From Phycisphaerales bacterium UBA1910 (GTDB taxonomy: Bacteria; Planctomycetota; Phycisphaerae; Phycisphaerales; UBA1924): a stretch of DNA of 13,677 bases. The stretch spans positions 1 to 13,677 of the forward strand of contig DDGE01000068.1 in the NCBI GenBank assembly GCA_002337545.1. Reading direction: 5' to 3'. The translations under genes were made by a program, and so were the position numbers. Within the stretch, counting starts at the first letter, position 1; every line of letters starts with the position of its first letter. The notes under the pieces were generated by a model, which worked only from the letters and a program-made list of their open reading frames with translations, had not been told where the DNA came from and did no database searches. Positions 1 to 7,332 of the stretch are shown here, piece after piece.

Positions 1-402
1 TTCCCGAGCGTCGAGCATCAGGACGGCGCGACCTGGCTGTTCAAGCACGCGATCGACGAGGGCGATCTCGTCCCGGAATCGATCGACCCCAAGCACATCA
101 AAGGCATGTGCGCTTCACTCGATGCGCTCGAGACCTGGGCTTCCCAGCTCCATGTCCTCCAGATCCTCTCCGTTGTGCCCATCCCCAAGTCATGCACCGA
201 TTCCATCGAGTCCTTCGCCCGCGCGTGCATGAACAGCAAGAAGACCTTCGTCCGCGCCTGGTCCTACAGCGCTCTGTTCGCTTCCACTCGCAATGACCCG
301 AAGAAGCACGCCAAGACCATCGAGCTTCTCGAATCGACACTCAACGACAACAACACCCCCGCGTCCGTCAAAGCGCGTATCCGCAGGACGCTCAAATCGT
401 GA
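1..402 (+). CDS. Conserved hypothetical protein, C-terminal fragment (helical, HEAT-like)
   Basis: The reading frame is open from base 1 to a TGA at 400-402, so the start lies upstream of the window and 133 residues are visible. An internal ATG at 106 is unlikely to be the true start because coding-like sequence continues to the edge. The fragment is predicted mostly alpha-helical. It contains LETWASQLHVLQIL, then KTFVRAWSYSALFA, and ends PASVKARIRRTLKS, a rhythm of paired helices that resembles HEAT-like or ARM-like scaffolds. No catalytic motif is visible. Similar C-termini (a VRAW pattern followed by SVKAR) occur in uncharacterised bacterial proteins as far as I recall, but no function is known to me. 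The helicase gene begins 76 bp downstream on the same strand, so co-transcription is possible but not shown. Confidence 0.7.
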   Translation, partial: FPSVEHQDGATWLFKHAIDEGDLVPESIDPKHIKGMCASLDALETWASQLHVLQILSVVPIPKSCTDSIESFARACMNSKKTFVRAWSYSALFASTRNDPKKHAKTIELLESTLNDNNTPASVKARIRRTLKS

Positions 403-478
403 AACGCTCCGACGAATCCGCCCGGATCGCCTACCCTTTCCCAAAGACGGACCTTCACCCATAGAGCAGCACGACGCG

Positions 479-3211
479 ATGCCCACCATGCCCCTCGACG
501 ACCTCCCCGATTTCCTCGCCGACGACGATCTCCCGAGCAAACTCGGGGACGATGCACCCACAGAGAACCCCATTCTGGTGGGTCTCACAGACGCGCAGAA
601 GTCCGCCGTCCTCCACACCGAAGGCCCGCTGCTCATCCTCGCGGCTGCGGGTTCGGGCAAGACCCGCGTCATTACGCGTCGCATCGCGCACCTGATCGAG
701 AAGGGTGTCCCGCCATGGTCGATCCTCGCGCTTACATTCACGAACAAAGCTGCGGGTGAGATGCGCGAACGCGTCACCGTCCAGATCGCGGGCGAGCAGG
801 CACTCGAAGAGGGCGCACCCGCCGACCCACGCATGCGCGGGCTCACCATCACCACCTTCCACTCCCTCTGCGCGCGCCTGCTCCGCCGATACGCCGAGCG
901 TGCCCAGCTCCCCGGTCTCAAGCCCGATTACACGATCTACGACAGCTCCGACCAGATGAGCGCGATGAAGCGCGTGCTCAAGGAGATGAACCTCCAGAGC
1001 AGCAACTGGCCACCCCGCACCGTCCTGAGCACGATCTCCAACGCGAAGAACGAGCTCATGGACGCGAAGAAGTTCGAAGCCAACGCGTTCGATTACTACG
1101 CGAAGCAGATCGCCAAGATCTATCTCCGATACGAGCAGGTACTCCGCCAGGCGGGCGCGATCGACTTCGACGACCTGCTCCTCTACACCGTCAAACTCCT
1201 CGAGACCCACGAGGACATCCGTGCCGAGCTCACCTCCCGCTGGCGCTACCTGATGATCGACGAGTATCAGGACACCAACTCCGTCCAGTTCAAGATCACC
1301 TCATTGCTCGCGGCCCCGCCCCCACCGCTCCCGGGTATGGAAAACGAAAAGCCCGAGCAACCCAACATCTGCGTCGTCGGCGACCCCGATCAGGCAATCT
1401 ACGGCTGGCGCGGCGCCGACATCTCCAACATCCTCGACTTCGAGGAACACTTCCCCGGCGCCACCGCGATCCTCCTCGGCGAGAACTTCCGATCCACCGC
1501 ACCCATCCTCCAAGCAGCCGACACCCTCATCAAGCAGAACGAGCACCGGCGCGACAAGCCGCTCTACACCTCCAAAGAGGGCGGCGAGCCCATCACCGTC
1601 ATCCGCTGCAACAACGAACGCCATGAGGGCGAGCTCGTCGCCGACTACTTCCGCAAGCTCCACGACGAGGACGGGATCGCCTGGCGCGATATGGCCGTCT
1701 TCTACCGCGTCAACTCTTTCTCACGCGTCATGGAAGACGCGATGCGCCAGCACGGCATCCCTTACAAGATCGCACGGGGCACCGCGTTCTTCGAGCGTGA
1801 AGAGATCAAAAACGCGCTCGCCTACCTCCGCGTCGTCGCCAACCCCGACGACACCGTCTCGCTGCTCCGCGTCGTCAATACGCCCACCCGCGGGATCGGC
1901 AAGACCACCCTCGACACCATCCAGGGCGCCGCCGTCCGCGCCAACATCTCCATGTGGGAAGGATTGACGCGCGCGAAAGAACTCGGGCTCAACCCACGCG
2001 CCATCGCGTCGATCGACAAGTTCGTCACCATGGTCAACGACTGGACCGGGGGAGGCACATTCCTCGGCGCATCCGTCTCCACATCGCTCCACGAGCTCGT
2101 CGAACGCGTGATTACCGAGTCCACCCTCGAAGCGCACTACACCAAACAAGCCAAAGCAAGCGGCGCCGAGTCCGACGAGGAACGCCTCGACAACCTCTCC
2201 GAACTCATCACTTCCGCGCGTGATTTCGAGCGCGAGTACGACCCCGCCGACGATCCTGCATACTTCTCCATCGATTCAGAGTCATCGGCACCCGATCAAC
2301 AAGAGCCCGGTGGCACAGGCGTCCCGCCTGTGCAATCTCAAACCAGCCCAGATCAACAACGCACAGGCGGGACGCCTGTGCCACCGTCACAAGGTCAGCC
2401 CCGCGAAGAACTCCCCGAGCTCCTCGCCATGCTCCGCGCCTACCTCGAGTCCATCGCCCTCGTCGCCGACGCGGACGCCGTCGATTCCTCCACCGGCACC
2501 GTCACCCTCATGACGCTCCACGCGTCCAAGGGCCTTGAGTTCCCCGCCGTCGCCATGATCGGGCTCGAGGAGGGATCGCTCCCCCACTCGCGCGCCAACG
2601 AATCCCAGAGCGAGCTCGAAGAGGAACGCCGACTCGCGTTCGTCGGGATCACCCGCGCGATGAAACACTTGCAGATCACCAACGCGAACCGGCGCACCAT
2701 CCGAGGCATGTCCGAACGCATGATCCCCTCGCGATTCCTCGAGGAGATCGGACGCGAGCACATCATCTTCTCCGACCACTCCGACTCGTACTACGACGAC
2801 GAGGGCATGGGCGAGTACGACGACGCGTTTTCCTCCAAGCCCTCCCCTTCGCGGTCATTCCGTTCCGGATCGTTCAAGGACTACAAACAGGACCCCAAGC
2901 ACAAGGCCGATCTCGAACGCATCGAGCGCGCCCGCGAGCAGCGCCTCGCGAATGTGCAACCCCGGCGTTCGATGCCCAAGTCCGCCCCGCCGCGCCCGAG
3001 CATCAACCCGGGTGGTGCATCAAAGCCCAAGCCCTCTGGCGGAGACGCCAACGCTTACCCGCAGGGTTCCGTCGTCCGTCACCCCCAGTTCGGCGAGGGT
3101 GTGGTCATGAAAACGACCCCCGGCGCGAACGCGAGGGTCGTGGTTGAGTTCAAATCTGTCGGTCGAAAGACGCTGGTTCTCGAATACGCCCGCCTCACCC
3201 GTGTTCGCTGA
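479..3211 (+). CDS. pcrA: UvrD/PcrA-family superfamily 1A DNA helicase
   Basis: ATP-dependent 3'-5' DNA helicase of the UvrD/PcrA/Rep group, acting in nucleotide excision repair, replication-conflict resolution and removal of recombinase filaments. All helicase motifs are present: Q motif LTDAQKSAV (36-44), Walker A AAAGSGKT (55-62), Ia TFTNKAAGEMRERV (86-99), II LMIDEYQDTN (258-267), III VVGDPDQAIYGWRGAD (299-314), IV ENFRST (335-340), V TLMTLHASKGLEF (676-688) and VI EERRLAFVGITRA (715-727). The C-terminus (about 865-907, VRHPQFGEGVV to LEYARL) looks like the Tudor-like domain that contacts RNA polymerase in PcrA. At 910 residues it exceeds the usual 720-780. The extra length is an N-terminal extension, a proline-rich insert between motifs II and III (about 279-292), a repeat-derived insert (about 605-640) and a low-complexity linker (about 780-860). 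The ATG at 479 is chosen because the upstream frame overlaps the previous gene and looks non-coding; 488 is an alternative. No clear Shine-Dalgarno is seen. Confidence 0.96.
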   Translation: MPTMPLDDLPDFLADDDLPSKLGDDAPTENPILVGLTDAQKSAVLHTEGPLLILAAAGSGKTRVITRRIAHLIEKGVPPWSILALTFTNKAAGEMRERVTVQIAGEQALEEGAPADPRMRGLTITTFHSLCARLLRRYAERAQLPGLKPDYTIYDSSDQMSAMKRVLKEMNLQSSNWPPRTVLSTISNAKNELMDAKKFEANAFDYYAKQIAKIYLRYEQVLRQAGAIDFDDLLLYTVKLLETHEDIRAELTSRWRYLMIDEYQDTNSVQFKITSLLAAPPPPLPGMENEKPEQPNICVVGDPDQAIYGWRGADISNILDFEEHFPGATAILLGENFRSTAPILQAADTLIKQNEHRRDKPLYTSKEGGEPITVIRCNNERHEGELVADYFRKLHDEDGIAWRDMAVFYRVNSFSRVMEDAMRQHGIPYKIARGTAFFEREEIKNALAYLRVVANPDDTVSLLRVVNTPTRGIGKTTLDTIQGAAVRANISMWEGLTRAKELGLNPRAIASIDKFVTMVNDWTGGGTFLGASVSTSLHELVERVITESTLEAHYTKQAKASGAESDEERLDNLSELITSARDFEREYDPADDPAYFSIDSESSAPDQQEPGGTGVPPVQSQTSPDQQRTGGTPVPPSQGQPREELPELLAMLRAYLESIALVADADAVDSSTGTVTLMTLHASKGLEFPAVAMIGLEEGSLPHSRANESQSELEEERRLAFVGITRAMKHLQITNANRRTIRGMSERMIPSRFLEEIGREHIIFSDHSDSYYDDEGMGEYDDAFSSKPSPSRSFRSGSFKDYKQDPKHKADLERIERAREQRLANVQPRRSMPKSAPPRPSINPGGASKPKPSGGDANAYPQGSVVRHPQFGEGVVMKTTPGANARVVVEFKSVGRKTLVLEYARLTRVR
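2308..2386. repeat. Palindromic inverted-repeat element inserted in frame in the helicase gene
   Basis: Two perfect 26-base inverted arms lie at 2308-2333 and 2361-2386, separated by 27 bases. Each arm contains its own hairpin: a 9-base stem GCACAGGCG, a 3-base loop (TCC left, GGA right) and the exact complementary stem, at 2313-2333 and 2361-2381. A direct repeat GATCAACAA occurs at 2294-2302 and 2351-2359, exactly 57 bases (19 codons) apart. In the helicase frame the arms read GGTGVPPV and TGGTPVPP, and the direct repeat gives PDQQ twice, so the whole unit is read through without a stop. It falls between the SELITSARDFE segment of domain 2B and motif V, where PcrA proteins normally have a short loop. 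I recall palindromes of this sequence type scattered through planctomycete and related genomes, but their origin is not known to me. Confidence 0.9.
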
Positions 3212-3557
3212 AGCGCTCGATCAACGCATCGAGCGTTGCGCGATAGTGCCACGCCCGATCGCCAGCGTCATGCACCCGCCGCCCGTCGCGCAATGAGCGG
3301 TTCACCATCGTCCGGGTGTGCTTGTCGAGCTGTTCCTCGCGAAGCATATAGATCGACGCGATGGCGATCTCGTACACCGAAGCGCACGCTTCGTGCTGCC
3401 CGTGGTTGAACAACGGTGCGCCGCGATCAATCGCCAAGACGCACAACTCCATGATCTTTGACGCATCGGAAGACGACATCCTCATGGGTTGCGTCTGGGA
3501 ATCGACTGCACGCGCTTCAAGCTTCGCCCCAAGCCGCTCCAGGCGACCCGCGTACAC
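3195..3557 (-). CDS. Small helical hypothetical protein downstream of the CIA30 gene
   Basis: A 120-residue soluble protein with no signal peptide or membrane segment, predicted almost entirely helical. The most distinctive segment is AIDRGAPLFNHGQHEACA (about 42-59), where a helix, a GAPLFNHG turn and a single Cys58 suggest a specific fold; a second helical half (about 72-116) is rich in Arg and Asp. I do not recognise a named family, although the pattern feels like a conserved one rather than random coding. The proposed start is GTG at 3557, with GAGGA ten bases upstream. An ATG at 3485 is the alternative and would remove 24 residues that look less conserved. The gene begins six bases after the stop of the CIA30-domain gene, so the two are almost certainly one transcript and may work together. 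Its 3' end overlaps the end of the helicase gene by 17 bases in antiparallel. Confidence 0.75.
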   Translation of the reverse strand: MYAGRLERLGAKLEARAVDSQTQPMRMSSSDASKIMELCVLAIDRGAPLFNHGQHEACASVYEIAIASIYMLREEQLDKHTRTMVNRSLRDGRRVHDAGDRAWHYRATLDALIERFSEHG

Positions 3558-3563
3558 CGCCCC

Positions 3564-4232
3564 CTATTCCTCATCCGGTGCTTCTTCAGCACCTGCTTCC
3601 TCCGCAAGCCCCAACTGTTCGCTGAGCTTCGCCAGACGATTGTCGTACGCATCGCCCTCGACATACCCGCGGATCGCGCGGATCTCGATCTCAAAGTCGC
3701 CCGGGTTGTAATCCGCGAGGGTGACGCCCAGCGAGTCGATCATGTGCGCCTCGATCGCATCCACATTCTCCATCTGGCGCCCGAAGTAGTGGAACTTGAA
3801 ATCCGTAAAGGGCAGGCGGATTGTCGTCCACTCATCATCCTTCGTATCGAACTTGTGCTGATACGACCCGGCCATGACACGCATGTTCGCGACGCGCGCA
3901 TCGAAGATGTAGTTGCGTCCGTCGCCTCGCACCTCGATCTCGATCCCGTCCGCGCCTTCCAGCGAACCCTGCTCGATCGGGGTTCGGATCTGCGAGAACC
4001 CGCCGTTGTTCTCGAGGGAGAGTTCGCCGTGGAACACGATCCCGTTGCCTGTGCGATCGATCCCGCCCGTGGACAACCCGCCCATGACGCCATCGACCAC
4101 CACCTGCCAACGCGATTCGGACGATTTGAACGACATCGAAAACGGCTGAGCCGTCGCGACATAGACAAGTGCAAAGAGCGACAATGCCCCCGCGATGAGG
4201 CCGTATCGGATAGGTGGGTTGGTGTGTGCCAT
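3564..4232 (-). CDS. CIA30-family (NDUFAF1-like) secreted or membrane-anchored protein
   Basis: A 222-residue protein with an N-terminal hydrophobic helix (about 10-28, ending VATA-QP) that can act as a signal peptide or membrane anchor, followed by a beta-rich domain. The landmarks WQVVVDGVMGGLS (42-54) and FHGELSLENNGGFSQIR (67-83) match the CIA30 domain, known in eukaryotes as the complex I assembly factor NDUFAF1 and widespread in bacteria with unknown roles. The later part DEWTTIRLPFTDFKFHYFG (about 133-151) fits the galactose-binding-like beta-sandwich of the family. The C-terminus (about 198-222) is acidic and probably disordered. The start is ATG at 4232 with GGAGA (4239-4243) six bases upstream, a good Shine-Dalgarno. 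No NADH dehydrogenase genes are in the window, so a complex I role is not supported by context. Confidence 0.87.
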   Translation of the reverse strand: MAHTNPPIRYGLIAGALSLFALVYVATAQPFSMSFKSSESRWQVVVDGVMGGLSTGGIDRTGNGIVFHGELSLENNGGFSQIRTPIEQGSLEGADGIEIEVRGDGRNYIFDARVANMRVMAGSYQHKFDTKDDEWTTIRLPFTDFKFHYFGRQMENVDAIEAHMIDSLGVTLADYNPGDFEIEIRAIRGYVEGDAYDNRLAKLSEQLGLAEEAGAEEAPDEE

Positions 4233-4353
4233 GGTGAATCTCCGTGAAGGGCCCTGCCCAGGTCAGTAGATGCGGTGGGAAGTGGGGTTCGTTCCCATGC
4301 CCCAGCCCGATGCACGCAATCCTGATCACACCAATCCCAACTACACTGGTGCC

Positions 4354-4761
4354 ATGCGACGACCCAGACTCCCACAACCCAGACTCGCGATCCCCGAAAG
4401 CATCATCAGCTGGGGCGCATCGCTGCTCACAGCCATCTGGGGCGGATTCTGGGTCTGGTTTGCCCTCATGCATATATTTGATAATGAAAGCACCGCGGCG
4501 GACCTGATCCCGGTCATGACCTTCGCTGCACCCGTCCTGATCCTGTCGATTCTCGCCCTGATCTTCCCCCGCATCGGGGGGCTGGTTCTGATCCCAAGCG
4601 CGATCTTCGGTGCATGGTTCTTCGATGATGCCGGAGCACGCATGCTCCTCGCGACCCCCGCGCTCGTCCTTGGCGCAACGCTCGTCTGGCTCGGCCCATG
4701 GAAACGCCGGTCGCTCGCGCGTCGCCCTAGACTCCCGCGCCGGCGATCTGCACGAACCTGA
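4354..4761 (+). CDS. Small four-helix integral membrane protein, function unknown
   Basis: A 135-residue protein with a basic, proline-rich N-terminus (MRRPRLPQPR) and four hydrophobic segments at about 17-41, 51-71, 74-90 and 97-116, then a strongly basic tail (KRRSLARRPRLPRRR). The positive charge at both ends predicts that both termini are cytoplasmic, consistent with an even number of helices. No active-site or transporter motif is visible and I do not recognise a family. ATG at 4354 is preferred over in-frame starts at 4297 and 4270 because the stretch between them reads as low-complexity hydrophilic sequence. A TACACT hexamer sits six bases before 4354 and no Shine-Dalgarno is seen, which would suit a leaderless message. 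The gene ends in TGA immediately next to the rpoN stop codon on the other strand, with no base between them. Confidence 0.72.
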   Translation: MRRPRLPQPRLAIPESIISWGASLLTAIWGGFWVWFALMHIFDNESTAADLIPVMTFAAPVLILSILALIFPRIGGLVLIPSAIFGAWFFDDAGARMLLATPALVLGATLVWLGPWKRRSLARRPRLPRRRSART

Positions 4762-6312
4762 TCAGAACTGCTTCCGCATCCGTGCTGTCGGGAGCCCCAA
4801 CTGATCGCGGTATTTCGCGACCGTCCGGCGCGCGATCTCGATCCCGCGCTCCTTGAGCTGTTTCACGATCGCCTCATCACTCAGCGGCTTCGCCTTGTCC
4901 TCGCCGTTGATGATTTCCTCGATCGTCGCCTTCACCGAGTTGGCACTCACATCCTCGCCCGACTCCGTGCTCAGCCCGCCGGAGAAGAAGCTCCGCAGCG
5001 GTACGATCCCGCGAGGGGTCATCAGGTACTTCTCGCTCACCGCGCGCGACACCGTCGCAACATGGATCCCCAAACGATCCGCGATCGTTTTCATGGGCAG
5101 CGGTTTGAGCGCCTCGGGCCCATAGTCAAAGAACTCCCGCTGCTCGTCGAGCACCGCGTTGATCACCCGCAACAGGGTATGCTGCCGCTGCGCGACCGCT
5201 TCCATCAGCCATTGTGCGTTGGACAGGTTCTTCTTGAGGAAAGTCCGGTCCTGTGTCGGGACCCCCTTGTCCGCGCTCATCTTCGCGTATTCCTGATTGA
5301 TCCGCACATCGGGCAACCGCCCGTCCGTGAGGTACGCGAAATACCGATCCTCGTCTTCGTCGTACTCGACGATGCCGTCGGGGGAAATCGTTTCGGGCGC
5401 GTCGTCGACCAACCGGCGTGCCGGCGACAGACTCAGACGCCGCAACAACTCCAGCCCCACATTGATCTCGTCGAGCGATAGCCCGGATCGTGCCGCGACC
5501 TTGGGCAACCGGTTCTTCATCAGCTCCTCGAAATACTCCGCAACGAGCTTTCTCGCTACATCCAGCGCGTCCGCATCCACACTCATACGATCGTCGCGTT
5601 CATCGCCGGCCCGATCGCCCAACGCATCGATCTGCAGCAGCAGACACTCGCGTGCGTCGCGCGCCGCCACGCCCGACGGCTCAAGCAGCAGCTGCACGGC
5701 CTGAAGGGCCAACTCCCAGTCCGATTCCGTGGGTTCCGATGCCTTGATCGATTGATCGGCACGATCCGCGATCTCTTCGAACTCGCTACGCAGATAGCCA
5801 TCATCATCCAGATTCGCGATGATCACCCCACCCAACGCCTTGATCCGATCGGAAACATCCGTCAACGACCACTGGTCCATCAGCTGTTCGCTCAGCGATG
5901 CGCTGCGTGCGGGCGCGGCCGCCATCGCTTCAAACTTTGCGTCTCGATCGCCACTGCTCGAGCGGGTGCGGGGGAGATCATCGAAATCCCGCGTCATCTT
6001 CGCGTCATTGGAATAGGTGTTCTCTGCAGCGTCGGGGTTGTTCTCGGTGTACTCATCGAGGCGAGCGAAATCGTCCGCGCTCTCGGGTTCGATGTTGAGC
6101 TCACGATCCTTCTGTGCCCCTTCACGCTCCCGCGCATCTGGATCGCCCTCGATCTCGATCACTTCCAGGGTCGGGTTCGATTCGAGTTCCTGCTCGATCC
6201 GCTCGCGCAGCTCCGCAAGGGGCATCTGCAGGATCTCCATGGACTGGATCATCCGCGGTGCCAGCTTCATCTGCTGGCCGAGTTTCATGTGTTGTGAAGT
6301 CGAAAAACGCAT
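4762..6312 (-). CDS. rpoN: RNA polymerase sigma-54 factor
   Basis: Alternative sigma factor that directs RNA polymerase to -24/-12 promoters and needs an AAA+ enhancer-binding activator for open complex formation. With ATG at 6312 it is 516 residues. Region I is Gln/Met/Leu-rich as expected (QHMKLGQQMKLAPRMIQSME, about 7-26). An acidic, Arg/Asp-rich region II follows (about 55-125), then the core-binding domain (about 140-370). The DNA-binding part carries a helix-turn-helix (TIADRLGIHVATVSRAV, about 409-425) and the diagnostic RpoN box ARRTVAKYR (494-502) near the end. ATG at 6312 is favoured because GGTGA lies five bases upstream; a GTG at 6321 would add three residues. The recR stop is only 18 bases upstream of this start, so the two are probably co-transcribed. 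The protein ends back to back with the membrane protein gene. Confidence 0.96.
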   Translation of the reverse strand: MRFSTSQHMKLGQQMKLAPRMIQSMEILQMPLAELRERIEQELESNPTLEVIEIEGDPDAREREGAQKDRELNIEPESADDFARLDEYTENNPDAAENTYSNDAKMTRDFDDLPRTRSSSGDRDAKFEAMAAAPARSASLSEQLMDQWSLTDVSDRIKALGGVIIANLDDDGYLRSEFEEIADRADQSIKASEPTESDWELALQAVQLLLEPSGVAARDARECLLLQIDALGDRAGDERDDRMSVDADALDVARKLVAEYFEELMKNRLPKVAARSGLSLDEINVGLELLRRLSLSPARRLVDDAPETISPDGIVEYDEDEDRYFAYLTDGRLPDVRINQEYAKMSADKGVPTQDRTFLKKNLSNAQWLMEAVAQRQHTLLRVINAVLDEQREFFDYGPEALKPLPMKTIADRLGIHVATVSRAVSEKYLMTPRGIVPLRSFFSGGLSTESGEDVSANSVKATIEEIINGEDKAKPLSDEAIVKQLKERGIEIARRTVAKYRDQLGLPTARMRKQF

Positions 6313-6317
6313 GACGA

Positions 6318-6322
6318 TCACC
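6318..6322 (-). promoter_or_regulatory. Ribosome binding site that decides the rpoN start
   Basis: Reading the minus strand, GGTGA is followed by five bases and then ATG at 6312-6310. The competing GTG start (6321-6319) lies inside this motif and has no comparable site ahead of it, so the ATG is preferred. Confidence 0.5.
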
Positions 6323-6330
6323 GAAGCCCG

Positions 6331-6993
6331 TTATGGGTTGCCTCCCAAAGACTGACGACCGAGGATCGCATCCGCGAGTACGGCCTTGTTCGCATATTCG
6401 AGCGAGCCACCGCTGGGCAGCCCACGCGCGAGACGACTCACCGATACCCCGAGCTCACCCAATCTCTGGGCGAGGTACAACCCCGTCCCATCGCCCTCGA
6501 CCGTGGGATTGAGCCCGAGCACCACTTCCGTGATTTGTCCGTCCGCGTTGCGGATGCGTTCCATCAGCGCCCCGATCGTCAGATCATCCGGCTCGACACC
6601 GTCGAGCGCCGAAAGACGACCCATCAGCACATGGTACAGCCCCCGGTACATTCCCGTTTGTTCAAGTGCGATCAGATCCTTCGGCTGTTCCACAACCAGC
6701 ACCCGCGAACGGTCACGCCTGCTGTCCGAACAGATGGGACAGACATCCGCGTCGCTCAGGTTGTAACACAACCGGCAATGCCGAACGCTCTTCTTCACCG
6801 CCTCAATGGCTCTGGCGAGCGCCATCGCGGACTGCTCGTCGCTCTTGAGCACATGGAAAGCAAGCCGCTCCGCCGATCGCACGCCAATTCCGGGCAACTC
6901 CGCGAATCGCTCGATCAGTTCACGCACGGGCGCGGGATAGGCCGCCGAGCCCTTTCCCGTTCCGTTCCCATGCTGACTGCCGTTCTTGCTCAT
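6331..6993 (-). CDS. recR: Recombination mediator protein RecR
   Basis: Component of the RecFOR pathway that helps load RecA onto gaps in SSB-coated DNA. The 220 residues contain, in order: an N-terminal helix-hairpin-helix segment (ELPGIGVRSAERLAFHVL, 32-49); a four-cysteine zinc finger (Cys73, Cys76, Cys85, Cys88 in HCRLCYNLSDADVCPIC); a Toprim domain starting VLVVEQPKDLIALEQTG (98-114), with the acidic VEGDGT segment (165-170); and the C-terminal LARGLPSGGSLEYAN (188-202) typical of the family. Length is slightly above the usual 195-205 because of a Gly/Ser/Asn-rich leader of about 18 residues before PAPVRELIERF. The start is ATG at 6993. No clear Shine-Dalgarno is visible; the nearest upstream gene on this strand ends 346 bp away, so recR should have its own promoter in that gap. 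Confidence 0.97.
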   Translation of the reverse strand: MSKNGSQHGNGTGKGSAAYPAPVRELIERFAELPGIGVRSAERLAFHVLKSDEQSAMALARAIEAVKKSVRHCRLCYNLSDADVCPICSDSRRDRSRVLVVEQPKDLIALEQTGMYRGLYHVLMGRLSALDGVEPDDLTIGALMERIRNADGQITEVVLGLNPTVEGDGTGLYLAQRLGELGVSVSRLARGLPSGGSLEYANKAVLADAILGRQSLGGNP

Positions 6994-7149
6994 ACCTATG
7001 AGTATCCGTTCTATCCCGACTCAAGACCGCATTCATTGTTCGTGTTTTTCCACATTCTCGGGCCACCCGCCGTCAACGCCCGTTTACACAACCACGATGA
7101 ATACTGTTTCATTCTTGCCTATTTTATCACCTCTGGTACCCATTACTCC

Positions 7150-7332
7150 GGAACTCGCGTGCCACAGGAACTCGGGTCTTATCCGATCCATTTCAAGCTG
7201 TTTTTCTCGTGGGTAGAGGCGCGTTCTGCTTGCATCGCTCATGCGATCCTTGTACTCTCGCAGGGCACAGCGATGGCAGCTTTGGGGCTCTTTTGTGGAG
7301 AGAGGTAGGTCCCAGAGCTGCTGTCTTTTTTT
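7150..7332 (+). ncRNA. Candidate small structured RNA ending in an intrinsic terminator
   Basis: The plus strand here ends in a strong hairpin and U-tract although no plus-strand protein gene lies upstream, so an independent short transcript is implied. Visible pairings are GTGCC (7159-7163) with GGCAC (7264-7268), enclosing a local hairpin ATCGC-TCAT-GCGAT (7234-7247), followed by the terminator hairpin (7272-7325). The 5' end is not defined and is placed only by the start of structured sequence after the AT-rich patch at 7081-7140. Conserved features of tmRNA, RNase P RNA and the SRP RNA apical loop were looked for by eye and not found. The length of roughly 180 bases would suit many bacterial RNAs, including 6S, but the expected end-to-end closing stem of 6S is not visible. 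A read-through or spurious hairpin remains possible. Confidence 0.35.
7272..7332 (+). terminator. Intrinsic terminator on the plus strand with no plus-strand gene upstream
   Basis: Bases 7272-7286 pair with 7311-7325 over 15 consecutive positions (12 Watson-Crick, 3 G-U), followed directly by seven T at 7326-7332. The 24-base loop contains a further CTCT/AGAG hairpin (7288-7291 with 7299-7302). On the minus strand the hairpin is preceded, not followed, by the A/T run, so it cannot be a normal terminator for the lipoprotein gene that ends at 7340. Confidence 0.7.

Noticed and set aside
293..478. Upstream extension of the helicase reading frame to an ATG at 293
   Set aside because: It overlaps the end of the preceding gene, reads as Arg/Ser/Thr-rich low-complexity sequence typical of a shadow frame, and family similarity begins after 479.
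190..921. Long antisense reading frames opposite the helicase and other genes (for example 190-921 and 455-1210 on the minus strand)
   Set aside because: They lie fully antisense to a gene with complete family motifs, have biased Arg/Ser/Gly composition, and arise readily in GC-rich DNA.
2308..2386. CRISPR repeat or IS terminal inverted repeats
   Set aside because: There is only one inverted pair with a 27-base spacer, no array and no transposase; the spacer is too short for an insertion sequence.
7150..7164. Sigma-54 promoter-like TGGCAC-N5-TTCC on the minus strand upstream of recR
   Set aside because: The -12 element should be TTGC; the invariant GC is replaced by CC, so the match fails at a critical position.
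7150..7332. SRP RNA, tmRNA, RNase P RNA or tRNA in the gap beside recR
   Set aside because: The conserved GGAAG-containing SRP loop, tRNA-like TPsiC and CCA features and RNase P core motifs were not found on either strand.
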